6,928 bases of DNA from Clostridiales bacterium. Its GTDB lineage: Bacteria; Bacillota; Clostridia; Oscillospirales; Oscillospiraceae. The stretch's first letter is position 1; each line of letters opens with the position of its first letter. Position numbers and translations under genes: made by a program. Below are positions 1 through 6,638 of the stretch, in pieces. The stretch is taken from positions 1-6,928 of the forward strand of contig JAHZEE010000091.1 of assembly GCA_019421975.1 (NCBI GenBank), read 5' to 3'. Below the pieces are notes generated by a model that had not been told where the DNA came from, did no database searches, and was given only the letters and a program-made list of their open reading frames with translations.

Positions 1-1110
<1,110 letters not shown>

Positions 1111-1124
1111 CCTGGCAATCCATC

Positions 1125-1151
1125 AAGGGGGTGCGCCCGCACCCCCTTTTT
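1125..1151 (+). terminator. Terminator-like hairpin between dnaK and dnaJ
   Basis: A perfect 8-bp GC-rich stem, GGGGGTGC (1127-1134) against GCACCCCC (1139-1146), closes a GCCC tetraloop and is followed by five T residues (1147-1151). The flanking AA/TT can extend the stem by two pairs. This is the form of an intrinsic terminator. It starts 14 bp after the dnaK stop and ends 33 bp before the dnaJ start, with no recognisable promoter between, so it probably works as a partial terminator or 3'-end stabiliser that lowers dnaJ output relative to dnaK. The short T tract supports leakiness (inference). Confidence 0.8.
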
Positions 1152-1184
1152 CCCCGTCTATCGATGAATGTGAGGTGAGCTCTC

Positions 1185-2327
1185 ATGGCAGAGGAAAAAC
1201 GAGATTATTACGAGGTGCTCGGAATCAAAAAGGGCGCCACAGATGCAGAGATAAAAAAGGCCTATCGGAAGATGGCCCAGAAATATCACCCCGATATGAA
1301 CCCCGGCAACAAGGAGGCCGAGGCCAAATTCAAGGAGGTCAACGAGGCAAACGAGGTGCTCTCCGACCCGGAAAAGCGCGCGCGGTATGACCAGTACGGC
1401 TTTGCGGGCGTGGACCCCAACTTCAACCCCGGCTTTGGCGGCGGTAGTGGCGGGTTTGGCGGGTTCGGCGGCGGCTTTGGCGGCTTCGACTTCGACCTGG
1501 GCGGGATTTTCAACGACTTTTTCGGCGGTGGCGGCACGCAGCAGCGGCGCAGCGCCCCCCAGCAGGGGGAGGACATCGTCTCCAAGGTGACCATCACCTT
1601 TGAAGAGGCGGCCTTTGGTGTCGAAAAAGAGGTGGAGATCTCCCGCGTTGAGGACTGTCAGACCTGTCACGGCACCGGCTGCGCCGAGGGCAGCACCCCG
1701 GAGACCTGTCCGGACTGCCATGGCACCGGCTCGATCCGCACCTCCCGGCAGACACCGCTGGGCGCGTTTGTCCAGACCACATCCTGCCCGCGCTGCAACG
1801 GCCGCGGCAAGATCATCAAGAACCCCTGCCCCACCTGTAAGGGCAAGGGCAAGGTGCGCCACAACAAAAAGATCAAGGTCAAAATTCCGGCCGGCATCGA
1901 TTTTGGCCAGTCCATCCGGATCCGCGGCGAGGGCCATGCCGGCAGCAACGGAGGACCTGCCGGCGACCTGCTGGTGGCCGTCACCGTCCAGCCCCATCCC
2001 CTGTTTACGCGCGACGGCGCCAATCTGCGCTGTCAGATCCCCATCTCCTTCACCCAGGCGGCCCTGGGCGCGGAGATCGAGGTGCCGACCCTGGACGGCA
2101 AGGTGCGCTATACGGTGCCCGAGGGCACCCAGTCCGGCACCACCTTCCGGCTCAAGGGCAAGGGAATGCCCTATGTGGGCTACAAGACCCGGGGCGACCT
2201 GTATGTGACCGCTGTGGTGCACACGCCCACCGGCCTGACGGCCGAGCAGAAGGAGCTGCTTCGGAAGCTGGAGGAGCCGGGCGAGGCAGAGCCGCCCAAA
2301 CGGAAAAAGTTTTTCGACAAGCACTGA
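1185..2327 (+). CDS. dnaJ: Chaperone protein DnaJ (type I Hsp40)
   Basis: This complete 380-residue protein is of normal length for a type I DnaJ. It starts at ATG 1185, preceded by GAGGTGAG at 1172-1179. The J domain (about residues 6-72) carries the HPD motif at 35-37, needed to stimulate DnaK ATPase, and ends in RARYDQYG. A Gly/Phe-rich linker (about 83-117) follows, encoded by repetitive GGC/TTT-type codons. The zinc-binding domain has all four CxxCxGxG units, with cysteine pairs at 158/161, 175/178, 201/204 and 215/218. The remaining residues form the C-terminal beta-sandwich substrate-binding domains (for example [10 protein letters not shown] and FRLKGKGMP). It acts in the cytosol, passing unfolded proteins to DnaK, encoded just upstream. 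No separate promoter is visible, so expression probably depends on readthrough of the hairpin at 1125-1151. Nothing essential is missing. Confidence 0.98.
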   Translation: MAEEKRDYYEVLGIKKGATDAEIKKAYRKMAQKYHPDMNPGNKEAEAKFKEVNEANEVLSDPEKRARYDQYGFAGVDPNFNPGFGGGSGGFGGFGGGFGGFDFDLGGIFNDFFGGGGTQQRRSAPQQGEDIVSKVTITFEEAAFGVEKEVEISRVEDCQTCHGTGCAEGSTPETCPDCHGTGSIRTSRQTPLGAFVQTTSCPRCNGRGKIIKNPCPTCKGKGKVRHNKKIKVKIPAGIDFGQSIRIRGEGHAGSNGGPAGDLLVAVTVQPHPLFTRDGANLRCQIPISFTQAALGAEIEVPTLDGKVRYTVPEGTQSGTTFRLKGKGMPYVGYKTRGDLYVTAVVHTPTGLTAEQKELLRKLEEPGEAEPPKRKKFFDKH

Positions 2328-2336
2328 GTACACAGG

Positions 2337-2366
2337 CGGCGCAGCCCTCCGGCTGCGCCGTTTTTT
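2337..2366 (+). terminator. Strong intrinsic terminator after dnaJ
   Basis: A perfect 10-bp stem, CGGCGCAGCC (2337-2346) against GGCTGCGCCG (2351-2360), closes a CTCC tetraloop and is followed directly by six T residues (2361-2366). It begins 9 bp after the dnaJ TGA and separates the chaperone block from the next transcription unit, which has its own promoter at 2415-2443. Confidence 0.93.
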
Positions 2367-2403
2367 ACGCGCTCTCCACTGGCAGGCGCACTGGTTTGGG
2401 CCG

Positions 2404-2415
2404 AATTTATAAATT
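2404..2415. repeat. 12-bp perfect AT palindrome upstream of promoter
   Basis: AATTTATAAATT is a perfect self-complementary 12-mer in an otherwise GC-rich sequence. It ends on the first base of the -35 hexamer (2415-2420). Its position fits an UP element contacted by the RNA polymerase alpha subunit, or an operator for a dimeric regulator. The sequence alone cannot separate these from chance symmetry in an AT-rich promoter. Confidence 0.4.
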
Positions 2416-2443
2416 TGCCACGGGAAGAAAAATCTGCTATAAT
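2415..2443 (+). promoter_or_regulatory. Near-consensus sigma-A promoter, extended -10
   Basis: TTGCCA (2415-2420, five of six matches to TTGACA) and a perfect TATAAT (2438-2443) are separated by the optimal 17 bp, and TGC directly before the -10 gives the extended -10 TGn motif. Transcription is predicted to start near 2450, giving a short leader of about 25 nt before the membrane protein gene. It lies between the dnaJ terminator and that gene, and probably serves the membrane protein gene, rpiB and cls. Any start codon placed at 2415 would fall inside this promoter and is rejected. Confidence 0.85.
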
Positions 2444-2463
2444 GGGAAAAAATTGCGGAAAAA

Positions 2464-2468
2464 GGGGG
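2464..2468 (+). promoter_or_regulatory. Ribosome binding site that decides the membrane protein start
   Basis: AAAGGGGG ends at 2468, directly abutting a possible ATG at 2469 and six bases before the in-frame ATG at 2475. The normal spacing favours 2475. Choosing 2469 would add only Met-Thr. Confidence 0.7.
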
Positions 2469-2474
2469 ATGACC

Positions 2475-3656
2475 ATGTCAGAGCTGCTCGCTTTCTTCCT
2501 CAGTCCCGGGCCGTGGCTTCTGGTCCCGCTCATTCTGTTTGGACTGCTGCTGGTGGGCTACTTTGATTTCTACCTTCAGGCCATGCGGCCGCCGGTGGGC
2601 ACGCTGGAGTGGATCGCCCTCTACGACCGGCCGCCGCTCAGCTTTTCCCAGCACCGCTACCGCCTGTCGCGCTGGGATGCGGTTCCGCTCTGCCTGATTC
2701 TGATTTTGATTGCCGGCTGCGCGGTGGCGACGGCCATCTTGCTGCAGTCCGACTCCCAAACGGCGGCAGACGCCTATTGGCTGCTGCTGTTATCCGGGAA
2801 TCTGGAGCTGGCCGTGGCCCTGCTGCCGGGGTATCTGCTGCTCAAGCGGCTCTTCGGCAGCACCCGTCAGGCCGCCCTCGGCTGTGCAGCTGCGCTGCTG
2901 GCCTGCCCCGTGTCCCAGCCCACGCTGAGCGGCGCGGCCTTTGGCCTCACGGCCTGTCTCTGGCTGCTCTACTGCTGGCTCAACTCCGATGCCGACACCC
3001 CCCGCCCGGGTGCGCTGATCGCCCTGCTGCTCTCTGTGGCGGCGGCGCTGTTTGCCTTCGTCTGTGATGCGTCAGCCGTGCTCGCCGCACCGGGTCTTCT
3101 GGCGCTCTTCGGCGCAGGACTGGCGCTCCGCTTCCGCCGCCGGACCGCCCCCGGCCGGGGCCGGCAGCTCTGGGGGACCCTCGCCGTCACCGCGGCGGCA
3201 TTTCTGATCTTCACCGCCGCCCTCAGCTTGCTGACGGGCCTGCTGGGCGGCCTTCTCATGCCAGAGGCCCTCTTTGCGCCGCTGCAGTACTACGGTGCGG
3301 CAGCCGCGGCCCAGATTCAGGCCCTGGGGCAGATCCATTGGTCCGGCGTGCTCACCCAGGCCTTCTCCAATCCGCTTCTGTGGTGGGGCAGTCTGTTCGC
3401 CCTCTGCGCCGCATTGGCGCTCGGAGCGGCAGACCATGACGGCCGCCCGCTGGCCCTGCTGTTGGGCCATCTGGCGCTGCTTCCGGTCTGGCTCTGCACG
3501 GGTACCGCCGCCTACGCACTGCTGGCCGCCGCAACGCTGGGCTATGTCTGGAACGGCCTTTTGCGCCGCGGCCACCGGCTGGCGGTGGGGCTCTACGCCG
3601 GCTGCACCATGCTGCTGGGCCTGCTCACCCTGTTTTCTCTCTGGCTGTTTATCTGA
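2475..3656 (+). CDS. Polytopic membrane protein of unknown function (faintly GT-C glycosyltransferase-like)
   Basis: This 393-residue protein is extremely hydrophobic (Leu and Ala dominate), with about 10-12 predicted membrane segments, roughly at residues 12-33, 69-90, 101-123, 131-145, 152-169, 179-197, 199-218, 232-261, 300-318, 326-340, 343-362 and 370-392. A polar stretch at 35-68 (with RPPVGTLEW and RPPLSFSQHRYRLSRWD) separates the first two segments, and an arginine-rich loop lies at 219-231 (RFRRRTAPGRGR). There is no cleavable signal peptide with a processing site; the first segment looks like an anchor. I recognise no catalytic motif. The layout of 118-218 (a basic loop with LFGSTRQAAL, a Pro in the following helix, short paired helices) loosely recalls GT-C/PMT-type glycosyltransferases, but no clear acidic catalytic pair is evident; D93 and D99 after segment 2 are the only loop acidic candidates I noted. 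The start at ATG 2475 is set by the promoter and Shine-Dalgarno site. It heads a likely operon with rpiB and cls. Confidence 0.85.
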   Translation: MSELLAFFLSPGPWLLVPLILFGLLLVGYFDFYLQAMRPPVGTLEWIALYDRPPLSFSQHRYRLSRWDAVPLCLILILIAGCAVATAILLQSDSQTAADAYWLLLLSGNLELAVALLPGYLLLKRLFGSTRQAALGCAAALLACPVSQPTLSGAAFGLTACLWLLYCWLNSDADTPRPGALIALLLSVAAALFAFVCDASAVLAAPGLLALFGAGLALRFRRRTAPGRGRQLWGTLAVTAAAFLIFTAALSLLTGLLGGLLMPEALFAPLQYYGAAAAAQIQALGQIHWSGVLTQAFSNPLLWWGSLFALCAALALGAADHDGRPLALLLGHLALLPVWLCTGTAAYALLAAATLGYVWNGLLRRGHRLAVGLYAGCTMLLGLLTLFSLWLFI

Positions 3657-3683
3657 ACCGCCGGTTATGAAATACATTCAATC

Positions 3684-3710
3684 TGGAAAGGATCTCATTG
3701 CACCTTTCCA
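3684..3710 (+). promoter_or_regulatory. Hairpin in the leader just upstream of the rpiB ribosome binding site
   Basis: TGGAAAGG (3684-3691) and CCTTTCCA (3703-3710) form a perfect 8-bp inverted repeat around an 11-nt loop. No T tract follows, so it is not a normal intrinsic terminator. It ends 7 bp before the AGGAGGT Shine-Dalgarno site and could affect rpiB translation, mRNA stability, or act as a DNA operator. Function is unproven. Confidence 0.45.
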
Positions 3711-3717
3711 CCCGTTT

Positions 3718-3724
3718 AGGAGGT
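3718..3724 (+). promoter_or_regulatory. Strong ribosome binding site that decides the rpiB start
   Basis: AGGAGGT matches the anti-Shine-Dalgarno core and lies 8 nt before ATG 3733. An in-frame TTG at 3727 is only 2 nt away and can be excluded. Confidence 0.88.
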
Positions 3725-3732
3725 AATTGATT

Positions 3733-4170
3733 ATGATCGCACTGGCCAGTGACCACGGCGGCTTTGAGCTCAAAGAGGCCGTCAAGGCAGAACTGCTCGC
3801 ACAGGGGTACGAATGTCAGGACTTCGGCACCCACAGCACCGAGAGCTGCGACTATCCGGAATTTGCAGCCGCCGCCGCACGCGCCGTGGCAGACGGCACC
3901 TGTGACAGGGGCATCGTCATCTGCACCACCGGCATCGGCGTGTCCATTGTCGCCAATAAGATCCGCGGGATCCGCTGCGCACTGTGCGGCGATGTGCTCA
4001 CCGCCGAGATGACCCGCAGGCACAACAACTCCAACATGCTGGCCATGGGCGCCGGTATCATCGGCAAAAATCTGGCGCTCAAGATCGTCTCCGTCTGGCT
4101 GAACACCGAATATGAGGGCGGCCGCCACGACCGGCGCCTGAAGATGATCGACGCGCTGGAGCAGGGCTGA
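3733..4170 (+). CDS. rpiB: Ribose-5-phosphate isomerase B (RpiB/LacAB family)
   Basis: This 145-residue protein, of typical family length, interconverts ribose 5-phosphate and ribulose 5-phosphate in the non-oxidative pentose phosphate pathway, in the cytosol. The Rossmann-like fold opens with IALASDHGG, giving the substrate-binding D7-H8 pair. Y41 follows in CDYPEFA. The catalytic cysteine is C64 in ICTTGIGVSIVANK, whose TGIG loop binds the enediolate intermediate. H97-N98 (RRHNNSN) provides the ring-opening histidine, and R131/R134/R135 in GGRHDRR are the phosphate-contacting arginines. All key residues known for RpiB are present, so it should be active. The cysteine is present as in E. coli RpiB, unlike some actinobacterial forms that use glutamate. 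An allose-6-phosphate or galactose-6-phosphate isomerase role (LacA/LacB) is less likely, as only one subunit gene and no sugar operon is present. It follows the membrane protein by 76 bp and precedes cls by 35 bp. Confidence 0.95.
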   Translation: MIALASDHGGFELKEAVKAELLAQGYECQDFGTHSTESCDYPEFAAAAARAVADGTCDRGIVICTTGIGVSIVANKIRGIRCALCGDVLTAEMTRRHNNSNMLAMGAGIIGKNLALKIVSVWLNTEYEGGRHDRRLKMIDALEQG

Positions 4171-4191
4171 GGCCCGTCTGATCCACTGCGA

Positions 4192-4200
4192 AAGGGGGTG
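4192..4200 (+). promoter_or_regulatory. Ribosome binding site supporting a TTG start for cls
   Basis: AAGGGGGTG ends five bases before TTG 4206. The next in-frame ATG codons (in Lys-Met-Met, near residue 7) would lie too far from this site, so TTG is the preferred start. Confidence 0.75.
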
Positions 4201-4205
4201 GCAGT

Positions 4206-5669
4206 TTGCGCAATCTCTTTAAAATGATGTTTCAGCGGGTCGTATTCGTCTCATTCGCCATTTTGATCCAGCTGCTGATTCTCATCATCATGGTGGTCTA
4301 CTTTGACACTGCCTGGCGCTGGTTCTCCACGGTCATGTTTATTCTCTCTTTTCTGGCCGTCCTCTATATCCTCTCCGACCGCACCAATCCCAGCTATAAA
4401 CTGGCCTGGGTCATTCCCATTCTGGCCTTTCCCGTCTTTGGCGGCATCCTCTACATCATGTTTGGCGGCAACAAGCTCTCCAAACGCCAAAAAGCCAAAT
4501 TCCAGGTTGTAGAGCAGATCACCCGCGCCAATCTGCAGCAGGACCCGGCGATCCTGCACGCGCTGCAGCAGCAGGATCTGCTGGCGGCCACCCAGGCGCA
4601 GTATCTGATCCACTGCGCAGACTCCCCCGTGTTTCAAAATACCGAGACCACCTACTACTGCTCTGGCGAGCAGTGTTTTCCCGCCATGCTGCAGGAGCTG
4701 CGCCGGGCCGAGCACTATATCTTCATCGAGTATTTCATCATTGAAAACGGTGAAATGTGGGCGGCCATTCTGGAGATTCTCCGGCAGAAGGCCGCCGCGG
4801 GCGTGGATGTGCGGGTCGTCTACGACGACTTCGGCTGCATCACGCGTCTGCCCATGCACTACGCCAAGCGCATGCAGCGCCTGGGCATCCGCTGCCACAG
4901 CTTCAACCCCTACATCCCCATTCTCTCCACCCGGCTCAACAACCGGGATCACCGCAAATTCATGATCATCGACGGCCGGGTGGCCTTCACCGGCGGCATC
5001 AACCTGGCCGACGAGTACACCAACCGGATCGCCCGCTTCGGCTATTGGAAGGACGCCGGGATCCGCCTGCGCGGGGACGCTGTTTACGCCATGACGGTGC
5101 AATTTCTGTCCATCTGGCAGACCTTTGAGCCGGAGCAGGATCTGCTGCAGTACCGGCCCGTGCCGTTTGTCACGGCCGGGCAGGGCTTTGTCCAGCCCTA
5201 TGTGGACACTCCCCTGGACTTTGAGGCCGTGGGTGAGACGGTCTACCGGGATCTGATTGCCCGCGCCAAGCGCTATGTCTATATCATGACGCCCTACCTC
5301 GTCATCGACAACAACATGATGACCACCCTCACCGGCGCGGCCAAATCCGGCGTCGATGTGCGCATCATCACCCCCTTCATCCCGGACAAGCGGTATGTCC
5401 ACGAGCTGACCCGGGCCTACTATGAAAATCTCATTGAGGCCGGCGTGCGGATCTATGAGTTCACCCCCGGCTTTATCCACTCCAAGGTGTTCTGCGTGGA
5501 CGATGAGTACGCCACCGTGGGCAGCATCAACATGGACTACCGCAGCTTGTACCTGCACTTTGAAAACGGCGTGCTGCTGTATCGTGCAGACGCCATCGCC
5601 TCGATCCGCGCAGACTTTGAGCAGACCTTTCCCGTCTGCCAGGAGGTGACACTCCAGCAGTGCCGGTAG
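4206..5669 (+). CDS. cls: Cardiolipin synthase (PLD family), ending at an early in-frame TAG
   Basis: The 487-residue product joins phosphatidylglycerol molecules into cardiolipin and glycerol at the cytoplasmic membrane. The N-terminus has hydrophobic segments near residues 10-33, 38-57 and 67-87; the last (VIPILAFPVFGGILYIMFGG) is the typical PLDc_N segment. Two phospholipase D catalytic motifs HxKxxxxD are intact: H249/K251/D256 (HRKFMIID, then GRVAFTGGINLADEY) and H425/K427/D432 (HSKVFCVD, then VGSINMDYRS). The TTG start is supported by AAGGGGGTG just upstream. The odd part is the end: TAG at 5667-5669 is followed in the same frame by 19 codons (5670-5726) encoding a tail like the usual Cls C-terminus, then TGA at 5727-5729. 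Both catalytic domains are complete without the tail, so activity may be kept, but membrane contact or stability could suffer. The gene is 35 bp after rpiB and probably co-transcribed. The family call is firm; whether the annotated stop is the true end is not. Confidence 0.93.
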   Translation: MRNLFKMMFQRVVFVSFAILIQLLILIIMVVYFDTAWRWFSTVMFILSFLAVLYILSDRTNPSYKLAWVIPILAFPVFGGILYIMFGGNKLSKRQKAKFQVVEQITRANLQQDPAILHALQQQDLLAATQAQYLIHCADSPVFQNTETTYYCSGEQCFPAMLQELRRAEHYIFIEYFIIENGEMWAAILEILRQKAAAGVDVRVVYDDFGCITRLPMHYAKRMQRLGIRCHSFNPYIPILSTRLNNRDHRKFMIIDGRVAFTGGINLADEYTNRIARFGYWKDAGIRLRGDAVYAMTVQFLSIWQTFEPEQDLLQYRPVPFVTAGQGFVQPYVDTPLDFEAVGETVYRDLIARAKRYVYIMTPYLVIDNNMMTTLTGAAKSGVDVRIITPFIPDKRYVHELTRAYYENLIEAGVRIYEFTPGFIHSKVFCVDDEYATVGSINMDYRSLYLHFENGVLLYRADAIASIRADFEQTFPVCQEVTLQQCR

Positions 5670-5729
5670 GTCCCGCTGATCAACCGGATCTACCGCGCCG
5701 TGCTGCGCATGCTGGCGCCGCTGATGTGA
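5670..5729 (+). other. Stranded in-frame C-terminal tail of cls after the TAG
   Basis: Reading on in the cls frame past TAG 5667-5669 gives VPLINRIYRAVLRMLAPLM and then TGA (5727-5729). A basic amphipathic helix ending in PLL or PLM is the family's common C-terminus. The TGA lies 1 bp before the terminator stem at 5731, the layout expected for the original gene end. With the amber codon read as an amino acid, the product would be 507 residues, a normal length. This may be a relic of recent truncation, a readthrough extension, or correct coding hidden by a base error. Confidence 0.75.
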
Positions 5730-5730
5730 C

Positions 5731-5766
5731 AAAAGGCCAGGGCTTTGTGAAAGCCCTGGCCTTTTT
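5731..5766. terminator. Bidirectional intrinsic terminator between convergent units
   Basis: AAAAGGCCAGGGCTTT (5731-5746) pairs perfectly with AAAGCCCTGGCCTTTT (5750-5765) around a GTG loop. The T run at 5762-5766 serves the plus-strand cls transcript. The A run at 5731-5734 becomes a U run on the minus-strand ABC transcript. It sits between the cls tail and the ATPase stop, with 24 bp before the latter, so one element can end both transcripts. Confidence 0.92.
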
Positions 5767-5789
5767 CCATCTCTATCCTGCAGATCCCC

Positions 5790-6626
5790 CTACGGCTGAT
5801 CCTGCTTCTGCTTGCCCTCCACCATGGTGGAGAGCAGGATCCGGTCGTTTTCCAGCTGGGCGCCCGCCTGCTTTGCAAACTGCTCCAGCAGATCCGCCAC
5901 CGTCATCTTCTCGCGCGCCGCCCCTGCCACATCGAGGATGATCCGGCCGGCGTTCATCATGATGGTCCGGTTTCCCATCTCCAGCGCCTGCTGCATGTTG
6001 TGGGTGACCATCAGGCAGGTGATGTGCCGCTCGGCGACCACGCTGCGCGTCAGCTTCAGCACCTTCTCCGCCGTGGCCGGATCCAGCGCCGCCGTGTGCT
6101 CGTCGAGCAGCAGCAGCTTGGGCGTCACCATGGTGGCCATGAGCAGCGTCAGCGCCTGGCGCTGGCCGCCGGAGAGCAGGCCCACCGGGCTCTTCATCCG
6201 GTCCTCCAGCCCCATCCCCAGCAGAGAGAGCTGCTCGCGGAACTTCTCCCGGTCGGCGCGGCTCACCCGGCTGAAGATCGCGTGCCGGGCGCGTGACGCC
6301 CGCAGATAGGCGATGGACAGGTTCTCCTCAATGCTCATGTTGGGCGCCGTGCCCTTCAGGGGGTCCTGGAACAGATGGCCGATGGAGCTGCTGCGGCGGT
6401 ACTCCTTCTGGAAGGTCACATCCTCGCCGTCAAGCACGATGGTGCCCTCGTCCACATAGAAGCTGCCCGCGATGGCGTTGAACATGGTGGACTTGCCCGC
6501 GCCGTTGGAGCCCACCACGGTGGCAAAGTCGCCGTCCTTGAGATCCAGGCTCAGGTGGTCCAGCGCCTTTTTTTCCGTCACAGTGCCGGGGTTGAAGGTC
6601 TTGGAGATTCCATTTAACTGCAGCAT
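5790..6626 (-). CDS. ABC transporter ATPase, COG1101-like (tryptophan/tyrosine-type importer)
   Basis: This 278-residue nucleotide-binding subunit powers import by ATP hydrolysis on the inner face of the membrane. Motifs run in the expected order: Walker A GSNGAGKST (39-47), Q-loop Q87 in LFQDP, signature LSGGQ (151-155), Walker B LLLLDE (171-176), D-loop ALD (180-182) and H-loop H209 (VTHNMQQAL). The wording DEHTAALDPATAEKVL and the IGHLFQDPLKGTAPNMSIEENL stretch are characteristic of COG1101, the partner of COG4120 permeases and peripheral binding proteins; relatives import tryptophan (TrpXYZ) or tyrosine. The start is ATG 6626, preceded on its strand by GGAGGTGA; a longer frame to 6722 would run into the permease gene. 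It begins 4 bp after the permease stop, so the two are translationally close and in one operon. It ends in TAG (5790-5792), just before the shared terminator. Substrate cannot be told from the ATPase alone. Confidence 0.93.
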   Translation of the reverse strand: MLQLNGISKTFNPGTVTEKKALDHLSLDLKDGDFATVVGSNGAGKSTMFNAIAGSFYVDEGTIVLDGEDVTFQKEYRRSSSIGHLFQDPLKGTAPNMSIEENLSIAYLRASRARHAIFSRVSRADREKFREQLSLLGMGLEDRMKSPVGLLSGGQRQALTLLMATMVTPKLLLLDEHTAALDPATAEKVLKLTRSVVAERHITCLMVTHNMQQALEMGNRTIMMNAGRIILDVAGAAREKMTVADLLEQFAKQAGAQLENDRILLSTMVEGKQKQDQP

Positions 6627-6630
6627 CCGC

Positions 6631-6638
6631 TCACCTCC
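6631..6638 (-). promoter_or_regulatory. ATPase ribosome binding site overlapping the permease stop codon
   Basis: On the minus strand GGAGGTGA lies four bases before ATG 6626, and its final TGA is itself the permease stop codon. This fixes the ATPase start and suggests translational coupling of the two genes. Confidence 0.8.

Noticed and set aside
1435..1540. Gly/Phe-coding microrepeats as a tandem repeat locus
   Set aside because: They encode the normal G/F-rich linker of DnaJ; the units are irregular and explained by protein composition.
1158..2333. Long minus-strand open frame (391 codons) antisense to dnaJ
   Set aside because: It mirrors the dnaJ frame; GC-rich codons keep the opposite strand free of stops. 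The translation is low-complexity and resembles no family, while dnaJ on the plus strand is unmistakable.
2415..2474. Upstream extension of the membrane protein to a TTG at 2415
   Set aside because: It would begin inside the -35 hexamer and precede the predicted transcription start. The added 20 residues are hydrophilic and lack a ribosome binding site.
3656..3666. AACCG-C-CGGTT short palindrome after the membrane protein stop as a terminator
   Set aside because: The arms are 5 bp with a 1-nt centre and no T tract follows, so it cannot form a useful hairpin.
3657..3726. Separate promoter for rpiB
   Set aside because: The best -10-like hexamers (TATGAA, TACATT) match only four of six positions and have no acceptable -35 at 16-18 bp.
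5667..5669. Pyrrolysine or genome-wide TAG recoding
   Set aside because: The adjacent ABC ATPase uses TAG as a normal stop before a terminator, cardiolipin synthases do not use pyrrolysine, and no pyl genes are in view. Local readthrough, mutation or a base error remain possible.
4251..5732. Very long minus-strand open frame (493 codons) antisense to cls
   Set aside because: The cls frame carries both HKD motifs and membrane segments. The antisense product is rich in His, Gly and Asp without recognisable domains, as expected of a shadow frame.
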